This document shows positions 15,991 to 22,929 of a stretch of DNA of 22,929 bases, piece by piece. This DNA comes from Mesaphorura yosii. Lineage: Eukaryota > Arthropoda > Collembola > Poduromorpha > Tullbergiidae. The position numbers and the translations under genes were made by a program. The notes below the pieces were generated by a model. That model was not told the DNA's origin, did not search any database, and was given only the letters and a program-made list of their open reading frames with translations. Position 1 is the stretch's first letter. Every line of letters begins with the position of its first letter. The stretch lies in NCBI GenBank assembly GCA_009869945.1, contig WIXG01000760.1:1-22929 (forward strand), written 5' to 3'.

Positions 15991-16507
15991 CTGGCGCTTG
16001 AGGCAAACTACCTGAAGAACCTGCTTTGCTTATCTCGTATCTCGTGTAAAGTGCAGTGTAAACAGTAAAGTAAACACGTTCAAGTAGTAAAGACTTGGCA
16101 ACACAGTTGGCAGTTGACTTAGACTTTTTGCTACTCTTTTCTACTGCTATTCTACTGCTTTTCTGCATAATTCTGCTGCTCTGTGCATTTATTCATAAAT
16201 TCGAATTTCGAATTCGCCAAAACCACACACGCCGTACGCAGTTCGTCTTCTAAGAATCGTCCAGTCCACTTTTCCTGCCGCTGCCGCTGCCGTAGCGTAG
16301 CATAGCCGTGGTCCATTCATTTCTAAGAACACGTGTAAAATAGTAAATGCGGTCTTTGCATTATTGCCATTGCGGCTTGCGGGCAGGCCAAGGCGAACAG
16401 ATTTCCCTATTGGGCAGTCTGTCGAAGAATTCGCAAATTGCTAGTATGCGAATTGTGAATTCAGAAATTCGAGCTGACGACGACGACCCGAATGATAGAA
16501 GTCCTTC

Positions 16508-16626
16508 ACAACCAAATTACTGATGCAAAATCATCAAATGCTATGTGCAATGCTGACCGAAGAAGCCTTGAAGCAAGCCGGTTTTTTTTATTCGTTCAAG
16601 TCGATTGTGGTCGTTGGGCTTCAGAC
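16508..16626 (+). repeat. Diverged direct repeat, copy 1
   Basis: It shares ACAACCAAAT, TCAAATGCT, CCGAAGAAGCCTTGAA, ATTCGTTCAA-TCGATT and GTGGTCGTTGGG, in this order, with 16891-17012. Confidence 0.65.
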
Positions 16627-16890
16627 GTTGTTCGAATTTTGTATTCACAAGGCAAAAGCGATCCATTTCATAAATGCTTTTCATCAAGCGCTTAATTATG
16701 GGCTGAGTTCATTTTGACTGATTGCTGAACCAGGGAGTTACACCATCCGAGTGCAACACTTCGTACTTCGCGGTTCTGGAGGTTGGAACTTCAAACACAG
16801 GACAAAACATGGCCATGAATGCCAATGCAAATAAACATTCATTACTCGTGCTACTGCTGCAAATTGAGGATTTCGGTTATTTATTCCTTG

Positions 16891-17012
16891 ACAACCAAAT
16901 CGCTGAGTCGCTGACGTGAAGTCAAATGCTCTGCTACTGGCCGAAGGAGCCTTGAACCCAGCCTGATTCTTGATTCGTTCAACTCGATTCGTTGTGGTCG
17001 TTGGGACTCAGA
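16891..17012 (+). repeat. Diverged direct repeat, copy 2
   Basis: Same blocks in the same order as 16508-16626, about 380 bp downstream. Copy 2 ends less than 100 bp before the start of the TMEM249-like gene, so it may lie in that gene's promoter. Confidence 0.65.
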
Positions 17013-17098
17013 TACTTTTACTGCCCCGCCCCACCTCGCCGAATCGAATCGAATGAAAATAAAGTAAACTGCTAATTTACGGACGCGGACGTAGTACA

Positions 17099-18094
17099 AT
17101 GTCGCTCCTCATTGGTCCGGGCCAGAATTGGCGGCGGAACGTCTACCACTGGTGGAAGGACACTGCGGCCCTCGAAATGTTCTTCAACGTGACGGAGAAC
17201 CCCGTCTACCCCTTTCAGGACCTCGGCAACGGCTATTTTCGGCTCTGCTACGTCAATCCGAGGGGTAAAAACACCTAAACTCAAACTCGAATACGCGACA
17301 ATCTCGAATGTCGTCAAAGTACATTTGAATTTTTTGGCCTGCAAAGTGCCTGGATGGGCTTTTTGCTGTTGTTTCTGATCGCTTTCTGGCTGGCCGCCTT
17401 CGCCGTCCACCTCGGCGCGAATGGCATGATCCTCGGCTCCTGGTTCGTGCTCTTCTGGCTCGGCTTCCGCCGGCTGTACCTGCGACTCGGGTCGAAGGAG
17501 CTCCTCCTCTGCAAAACCTTCGGTTTCGCGGTCCGCCCACGCTGGAACGACACGGTCGTCGCCGAGCAGAGAATTTACAACCTGTACATCCGCCTGGAGA
17601 AGGTGATTGACCAGAACCGAATCTGGAACTTCTGCCTGACGCTCGGCGGCTGCCACTTGGAACGCATTCGGCTCACGCGCATGGGGCTCGAGCACGGGCA
17701 GCCCTGGACGCTCGGGCGACTGTAAGTGCGAACGATGAACCTGAATTACTTTGACTTCGACGACGTGAGCCCCGCACATCGCGTCCGCCACTTCCGAAAC
17801 ATATCGCCGTGGGAGCAGCTCGAGCCCGTTGACATGAACCGAATTCTGGAGGAAATCCGCGTACGACGAGGCGACCGACTCACGCGCTACCTGCAAACGT
17901 GGCTGTTCAGCCCGGAAAGCATGATTCAGAGAATCACGGAGCGCCAGGCGCGCCAGGACGCGGAGGAGGCTGACAACTCGCAGTTGAAGATGGCGGAAAC
18001 TGACTTGAAGGAGATTCTGTGGGACGAATACGTGGACCTCCAGACCCGCTTCAAGAAGACCCGCGAGGAGATGAAGGAGAAGGGCGGCCGCTAG
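17099..18094 (+). CDS. TMEM249 / CatSper-theta-like protein, frame interrupted
   Basis: Two-helix membrane protein resembling TMEM249 (CatSper theta), an auxiliary subunit of the sperm calcium channel. Exon 1 (17099-17264) ends with YPF---GNGYFRLCYVNPR. Exon 2 (from 17347) gives the membrane hairpin (MGFLLLFLIAFWLAAFAVHL, then ILGSWFVLFWLGF), the stretch IYNLYIRLEKV, CLTLGGCHLERIRL and LGRL. The frame then meets TAA (17723-17725) and continues without shift as VRTMNLNYFDFDD, AHRVRHF and a charged helical tail to TAG. From memory, the human protein reads LGRY-ARKLNINYFDY at this point, so the stop replaces one residue of a conserved block. The exon 1 donor (GTAAAA, phase 1) and the exon 2 acceptor (CTGCAAAG) do not keep the frame. 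Either the gene is newly inactivated, the stop is read through, or the sequence has errors. Confidence 0.62.
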
Positions 18095-18200
18095 GAATTG
18101 AAATTGAGTGTATTCGGAAATCTTGATAACAGGAATTTGCTTTTTAACCCTGGAAAAGCACTGAAAGCCTTCCGTTAAAAGGATTTACGTGAGTTGGTTG

Positions 18201-18206
18201 AATAAA
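18201..18206 (+). promoter_or_regulatory. Poly(A) signal after the TMEM249-like gene
   Basis: AATAAA about 105 bp after the stop. A second AATAAA (18265-18270) directly adjoins the hairpin. Confidence 0.5.
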
Positions 18207-18268
18207 CAATTATAAAATCACTTAAACTGCTGTTTAAAACGTCCCTTTTCCATTAAACAGCTGAAATA

Positions 18269-18307
18269 AAGACGTGGATATCTGAATTATGCAGATATCC
18301 ACGTCTT
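18269..18307. other. Perfect 16-bp inverted repeat (hairpin)
   Basis: AAGACGTGGATATCTG (18269-18284), a 7-nt loop, then its exact reverse complement (18292-18307). It lies between the TMEM249-like 3' end and the GR-like start, overlapping the second AATAAA. In RNA it would form a stable stem. Whether it is a processing element, a small RNA precursor or a tiny mobile-element footprint is open. Confidence 0.75.
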
Positions 18308-18382
18308 CAGACGTCCAGAAACAGAAACTCCAGTGCTCCGTGCCAGAAAATCCAGCAAAGCCGCGTCCACGCAACATTTGGC

Positions 18383-19615
18383 ATGTTTTCCCGCACATTT
18401 TTCGCCCGCTGGGCGCTACTGACGTCCGCCTCGTACGCGGCCTGCCTCAGCCCGGCCCGCTTCAACCGGCGCACCCGGCGCATGGAGCCCGCCCACCCTG
18501 TCATCGTCGCGTGGTGGCACTGCACATGCGCGCTGAACGCAGCGGGTCGATTGCTCGTCTCCGCCGCGATCGCGTTCAACGTCGTGGCCGGCCGCGTGCA
18601 CGGCGGAGCCCGCTTCGTCCTCTGCGCCTGCGTCTGGTGCGTGTACGCGCTGTCCATTCTCGCCAACGGCGCCGTGTTGGGCAGTGTAATCGACTGGCGA
18701 CATTTGCTGCTGCATTTCAACGCCATCGTTGAGCTGGATACGCAATTTCGCAAGAAATATCGAGACGCCAGCCGCCGCCAAATTCCAAACGCAGACAAAG
18801 ACAAAGACAGAAGCCTGGAGAGAGCGCTCGTGTGGTTCGCCGCCCTCGTCGGCGTGTGTCAGCTGTTTAGCGCCCCCGTCGTGTTCGCGCTGCTCACGTA
18901 CGAACAGGACGTCTTTGCGAACGTGGCAGCCACGGGTGACGGCGAGAGGGTGTGGCCGTGGGCGTGGGAGGCGTGGCATTGGAACGCCGCGCTGGCGCTG
19001 CTGCAGTGGACTGCCTTCTGGTGCGACGCCGTGCTCGTTCTGCTTGGCGGAGTGGGGCTGCTCTGCCACTGCAAAGTGCTGCGCTTTTGGGTACAGGGAA
19101 TCAGCTGCCCCGAGGCGGGTGGCTGCCGCGGTCGCCCGCGCCCTCCGCCGATCGCTCGCCTCGCCTATCGCTGTCTGCAGGTGCTTCACTCCTCCGGCGT
19201 GAGCATCGTTGACCCGCTCGCGCCGTCCCTCCTTGTGCTGATCGTTCTCTTCTGCGTTGCCCTGCTCCTCTGCGCCATCGACTACGCGACGTCGTTCTTC
19301 GCCCTCAGCGCCTTCGCGGCCATCGTGACGAGCGCCCTCATCTACGGTACTGACCAGCTGAACAAGACGTGGTGGCACATCGTCGTGGCGAGCAGACGCT
19401 TCCGCGAGAGTCACCACAAGCACAGGGGCCGGCTCAGCCGCAGGGCCCGACGTTTCCTCGCCTCGTGCCAGCCACTCCAATTTCGGATTGGTTTCCTGTT
19501 CGTCGTCGGGAGAAGCACGTTCATAACGGCGTTCGGACTCGTTGTCATCCCGAACGTCGCTGCACTGCTGTGGACGTGGCGGGAGGGCGACGGTTTGAAT
19601 TCTAACTGGAATTAG
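18383..19615 (+). CDS. Gustatory-receptor-like seven-helix protein, intronless
   Basis: 410-residue membrane protein with about seven hydrophobic helices: LLVSAAIAFNVVAG, FVLCACVWCVYALSILANGAV, ALVWFAALVGVCQLFSAPVV, ALALLQWTAFWCDAVLVLLG, LLVLIVLFCVALLLCAID, FALSAFAAIVTSALIYG and ITAFGLVVIPNVAALLW. The C-terminal part, FLASCQPLQFRIGFLFVVGRSTFITAFG, follows the insect chemoreceptor pattern in which a PL-F-IG-F-V-RST block leads into the last helix. The length and the single-exon structure fit a lineage-specific GR. GRs are ligand-gated cation channels in taste and smell neurons, with the N-terminus inside the cell. The ligand is unknown. A large antisense frame over the same region reflects GC-rich codon use. 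Two AATAAA signals follow. Confidence 0.65.
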   Translation: MFSRTFFARWALLTSASYAACLSPARFNRRTRRMEPAHPVIVAWWHCTCALNAAGRLLVSAAIAFNVVAGRVHGGARFVLCACVWCVYALSILANGAVLGSVIDWRHLLLHFNAIVELDTQFRKKYRDASRRQIPNADKDKDRSLERALVWFAALVGVCQLFSAPVVFALLTYEQDVFANVAATGDGERVWPWAWEAWHWNAALALLQWTAFWCDAVLVLLGGVGLLCHCKVLRFWVQGISCPEAGGCRGRPRPPPIARLAYRCLQVLHSSGVSIVDPLAPSLLVLIVLFCVALLLCAIDYATSFFALSAFAAIVTSALIYGTDQLNKTWWHIVVASRRFRESHHKHRGRLSRRARRFLASCQPLQFRIGFLFVVGRSTFITAFGLVVIPNVAALLWTWREGDGLNSNWN

Positions 19616-19641
19616 TGTAAAGTAAATCCCAAATCGCACTG

Positions 19642-19655
19642 AATAAACGAATAAA
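19642..19655 (+). promoter_or_regulatory. Poly(A) signals of the GR-like gene
   Basis: Two AATAAA hexamers (19642-19647 and 19650-19655), 27-40 bp after the stop. Confidence 0.6.
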
Positions 19656-19856
19656 ACCAGACACCTCTTTCATTTTAATGACCTTTCATCATTTTTTTAT
19701 TCACCGCAGAGAAATTTAAAATTTTCCTTACCCTCTTGCCGCCCGTGTTCGATTTCGTGCTGAGCCCAGCGCTCTCGCCCGGATTCCTTGCGTAATCGCA
19801 AGTCGTAGCAAAATTAAATGAATGAGCGCCAAATAAATAGAGACCAACAGCTCTAG

Positions 19857-20864
19857 CTATTTCTGAAGGAGGAGCGGCGACCGAATCGCCCCCCCCCGCT
19901 CACAATCACTTCGAGCCTCGCGTACACGAAGCGGAGGCGCACGCCTGAGCGCTGACCATGCGCGTGGAGATACAGCCGTGGCTGGCTTCGAGCGCCCGCA
20001 CGTGCACGTGAACGAAGAGACTCGGCGTCCGTTCCGCATAAGCTTCTCCATGGCATGGAAGCCTTCGCGCTGCGGGTCGTTGGCATCGCCCGCGACTCCA
20101 TCCACTGCTCCGCCCACGCCTGCGCCGTTGCCGAGGTTCCCTACCCGCCTCCAGCCATATGGGGAGAATTGGTGACGTGTTCACGTCGACCGTCACTGGC
20201 CCACCTTGGCCGTATTGCCCTTCGGCGCCTTTGTCGAGCAGGCTGCCGAAGTGGTAGATGCCGACGAAGTCCTCCATTAGTTTAAAATACTGCAAAACCT
20301 CGGCGTACTCCCATGAAGGGTTCCCCGTCAGATTCGCCCAGTTGTAGTCTCGGGGCGACCCGCGATTGTGCACGCAGCCGTTGTGCGACCCGGAGCCGCC
20401 CATTATCTTCCTCCCGCTGAATGCCTACTCCCTTTCGCTTCCACTCGAGCCCGGTAGGGGCCTTGTGGTTGCCTGAGCCAGTGGTAATTCGTCTCCGGAT
20501 CAGTCACCACGATCTACCAGAAGGCGACTACATCCGAGGTGGGCGTCGGGTCATCCCTGGCTTCGAGGAGTAGCACGGAGAAACCGGCGACGACGCAGAC
20601 GGCCGTCCCCGCGCCTACTACAATATAATAAAAACCGCCCACAGGACATCAGTTCTGCATTGTCCTTAGGATTCGTTTAGCGCGGCGTCTGGCGTGGTAT
20701 GGCTTACCGACGATAAAATTGTATGTCGTATTTTCTGTCTCGCCGCCGAGGCGACCGAGCCTGTCCTCCGCCTGCATCGCCTCGTAGTCTTCCTGGCGGT
20801 ATTTCCGGACAAAAAATTGGATGAGCGCGGGCACCGCGGCCGTGACGAGTGAAAACCAGTTCAT
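19857..20864 (-). pseudogene. GMC oxidoreductase pseudogene, N-terminal part
   Basis: Remnant of a glucose-methanol-choline flavoenzyme, the family of glucose dehydrogenase and ecdysone oxidase. Exon 1 (20864-20708) is intact: MNWFSLVTAAVPALIQFFVRKY (signal anchor) to TYNFIV. It is joined by a 90-bp canonical intron to VGAGTA, the FAD-binding start. Then come lesions: about eight residues are lost before FSVLLLEA, a stop lies in SDVVAFW-stop, and another stop is followed by a frame change before GGSGSHNG. Next are NRGSPRDY, WANLTGNPSWEY, VLQYFKLMEDFVG, GPVTVDV and LPIWLEAGRE. Two more shifts break up DANDPQREGFHAMEKLMRNGRRVS and LYLHAHGQ. The frame ends at a TAG near a run of nine G. The C-terminal half with the catalytic His is absent, so the enzyme cannot work. 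Confidence 0.82.
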
Positions 20865-21192
20865 TCTCAGAATGGAACAGAACGAATGCGATGCACTGCA
20901 CTGCACTGCACTGGGCCAATTACTTCACCAATTCGCAATCGGAAAGGAACACCAAAAATGGTGCCGAGTCGTGACTCGTGAGCGATTTTCTGCTCCCTCG
21001 GGCTCAAACTCGCGATTGGCAGACGCAGGCAAACCGCAGACACAGACTATGACGAAGACGGAAGAAGACTGAGAAAAACGTGCACGTGTGAGGATTCGTG
21101 TGCGGAATCGGACTATATTAGCTTATGTTTACAGTGCAGCATAAATCAATCAACGAAGAGGAATTCACAAAATCGACGACGTGACGAGACGA
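20865..21192. other. Spacer with (GCACT)n repeat
   Basis: The upstream flank of the GMC pseudogene. It includes four GCACT units at 20893-20912. No gene is seen. Confidence 0.4.
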
Positions 21193-21653
21193 CTAATGTT
21201 TATTCGCATCTGCATTTATGACCACATTTTTTCCTGTGATTGAAGTTCCGACCTTCTTGTTCGTGTTTGTGCTCGGCCTACAGCTACGTCGGCTCTCCTT
21301 CCTGTGGCACCTTTTGCTCTTTGTCTCCCGCGGGTTCTTCTGGATTCTCAGCTCCTCCGGCCGTCCGATCACCGGAAGAATCGCCCATCCGGAGCTTAGA
21401 ATGGTAGTGGTATCAGATTGAGAGGGGTCTGACCGGCTCAGTTTGGTGGTATGTCGTATGTTCGCTGCAAGTGAACAATCGTTGTATTCTTGTATTGGAC
21501 TTACTAGCAGTCCAGCAGTAGCAGTACTTACGTATGTTGGCCCACACTTTGGCACGCTGGTTCCTCGTGGCTTGGCTCAGCTGCAAGTTGGACAGCACGT
21601 ATTCGTCTGGACTCCCAGCCAATTGTAGTGCCCGCTCTGGAGACAATTGACGG
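21193..21653 (-). other. Candidate last two exons of an unknown gene
   Basis: A minus-strand frame, RQLSPERALQLAGSP then DEYVLSNLQLSQATRNQRA to VWANI, is bounded by an acceptor (CACTCCGCAG, ending 21654) and a GTAAGT donor at 21531. A possible next exon starts after CACTTGCAG (21465). It runs through a Lys/Arg-rich, Ser/Thr-rich sequence to a TAG at 21193, overlapped by AATAAA. A second GTAAGT lies about 30 bp after the first. No family is recognised, and earlier exons were not found in 21654-22394. It could be chance. Confidence 0.27.
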
Positions 21654-22394
21654 CTGCGGAGTGGACCAACGCATCAGTATTAGGCTAAACGTAAAGGTTG
21701 CTGTTGATTGCTGCCCCAATAACACACCATGATGTTTTCGCATCGAAATTATGCTGGCAATTGTTGAAAGCGCACTGTAAAAAACTGGTACCGACAATGC
21801 CAGCATGTGAATGCTACCGAAACAATACCCGCGACCACATCGTACAAGAAATTGCGCTGAATCTGTGCTGGTCACATGCAGTATTGAAATTGTCCTGTCA
21901 ATTGTATTGTCATGTACGGTGTCGTAAGAATGTGTATAAATGCGTCATGATTTCAGTCGCGTTGATTCAGTGCGTAACATATATGCCTAATTTCAGAATG
22001 AAACAGCATCGGATAAAACATTACGAAACATTACACACGACATTTCAATACGAAGTTCGCGTACTGGAAACGCATTGAATTCGTTAAATATCGGAGCTCA
22101 TTAGAATTCTGAAAGCCCCAAACTGCCCACCCAATGCATTATTCCAATCCTACCCTGCAATTCGCTGGCGGGCATTCGTCTTCGCTGTGTCTGATGGTCA
22201 AATTACGCCGGTTCACCCTACGAATTGGTAAGGCGATGTTGGTCTTTTCCTCGTGCACGAGTTAGTCAGGGAGACGGGGCTCGTTTTCCATACGCACCAG
22301 CAGCAGCCCCATACGTCATGTACTTTAACACGGAACAAATCGCGGGCTTGGTGCTCATATTCCGCCCTGCGTAAAAGCCAGCTCTTGGGGTTAG
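21654..22394. other. Intergenic or intronic, nothing recognised
   Basis: AT-rich sequence with scattered short frames lacking motifs. Confidence 0.4.
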
Positions 22395-22548
22395 CATGTG
22401 CCTTCGTTGTGGTCGGTGGATTGGCAAGGTTGGCCGCTTTTCGATTCGCCGTTCGCTACGGGATGGTACGCAAGCGGAATTATTCTTATGCACGTGCAGC
22501 CTCCGCCCTCTACCGGCCATGACTTCAACTCTATGCCTTGCGCACGAG
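22395..22548 (+). other. Candidate internal exon of an unknown gene
   Basis: An open frame flanked by TTAG and a consensus GTAAGT donor. It contains DWQGWPLFDSPFATGWYASG and HVQPPPSTGHDFNSMPCA, with a non-random look rich in Trp, Gly and Pro. No family is recognised, and neighbouring exons were not found. Confidence 0.25.
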
Positions 22549-22929
22549 GTAAGTTCTTGCCCCAGCAGATGGCGTTGAGGTGGCACTTGGCAGCTGTAAC
22601 TGGTTTCGATGAGTGTCCACCTGATTAATGATTATTGGTAGGGAACCCATTTGAGCTGTCTATTGACTAACATTTTACCGGGAAAGCACTCAACGGGCTA
22701 AGTGGACTACATTGAGTAAAAAAATATATTCCTAGGGAAAAGGTCTTCCTTTGGTGAGGCGGGATAAAAAGTATGAAATAATTTTTTTTAATTTTGCGCA
22801 TAATTCGTAGACTGTTCTCGCCAAAAAAAATTGCAACGTGCTACTCTAACATTTGAACTGTTATGTGTAAAAAATATGTGCTTCCGCAAAATAATTCTTG
22901 CAGATTCGGACTCAGGAGGTCGAGATCTT
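22549..22929. other. 3' flank, no gene recognised
   Basis: It becomes AT-rich towards the window edge, with A and T runs. No frame or RNA gene was seen. Confidence 0.4.

Larger units (their letters stand above)
13923..17098. other. 3.2-kb gene-poor region upstream of serpin
   Basis: It should contain the serpin promoter and a 5' untranslated exon, not locatable by eye. Open frames here (for example 15270-15686 plus and 15740-16168 minus) have no recognisable motifs and random-looking composition. The stretch is rich in GAATTC palindromes and contains short tandem repeats and a diverged direct repeat listed separately. Confidence 0.45.

Noticed and set aside
15139..16168. Several 90-142-codon frames on both strands
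   Set aside because: No motifs, overlapping in all frames, and no paired splice sites or signal peptides; treated as chance frames.
17723..17773. ctGTAAGT as the start of an intron covering the TAA in the TMEM249-like gene
   Set aside because: The only near acceptor (CGTGAG) would remove the conserved NYFDF block and break the frame.
17072..17896. 274-codon minus-strand frame
   Set aside because: Antisense to the TMEM249-like gene. It is compositionally biased (Val/Glu/Gln) and runs across that gene's intron.
18416..19639. 407-codon minus-strand frame
   Set aside because: It is the antisense shadow of the GR-like gene. It shows Arg/Glu/Ala-rich low-complexity composition and no motifs, while the plus frame has seven clear helices.

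Overview
The window looks like nuclear DNA of an arthropod, most likely an early-branching hexapod such as a springtail (Collembola). This rests on short GT-AG introns (about 55-90 bp), an AATAAA signal behind many stops, divergent ionotropic-receptor (IR) and gustatory-receptor (GR) families, a GMC oxidoreductase remnant and a MITE-like element. No rRNA, tRNA or CRISPR was seen. Species and family assignments come from reading the translations, not from database searches.

Layout. 372-1084 (+): three-exon AIG1/GIMAP-like GTPase. 1040-2466 (-): decayed coiled-coil gene. 2702-3411: non-autonomous inverted-repeat element. 3536-5050 (-): SLC35G1-like EamA transporter. 5622-13922 (-): a serpin gene that dominates the window. 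A constitutive body (two exons, ending in a perfect inhibitory hinge) faces at least eight alternative 3' exons, A to H. Each encodes its own reactive-centre loop, the C-terminal strands and a stop. Nested antisense between cassettes G and F are an intact IR-like gene (7529-9502) and a broken 3' copy of it (6375-7203). 13923-17098: a gene-poor stretch holding a diverged 120-bp direct repeat. 17099-18094 (+): a TMEM249/CatSper-theta-like gene with an in-frame TAA and an unresolved exon junction. 18269-18307: a perfect 16-bp hairpin. 18383-19615 (+): a GR-like seven-helix receptor. 19857-20864 (-): GMC oxidoreductase pseudogene. 21193-22929: at most isolated candidate exons.

The main discovery is the serpin. 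One inhibitor scaffold can be joined to eight C-termini whose predicted P1 residues differ (Arg three times, Lys twice, Tyr, Met, one unclear). Two of the C-termini (C and E) also carry a hydrophobic tail that looks like a GPI or membrane anchor. If so, splice choice would set both protease target and location (soluble or surface-bound). The principle is known from Manduca serpin-1 and Drosophila Spn42Da. The anchored variants and the nested receptor genes are, to my knowledge, unusual.
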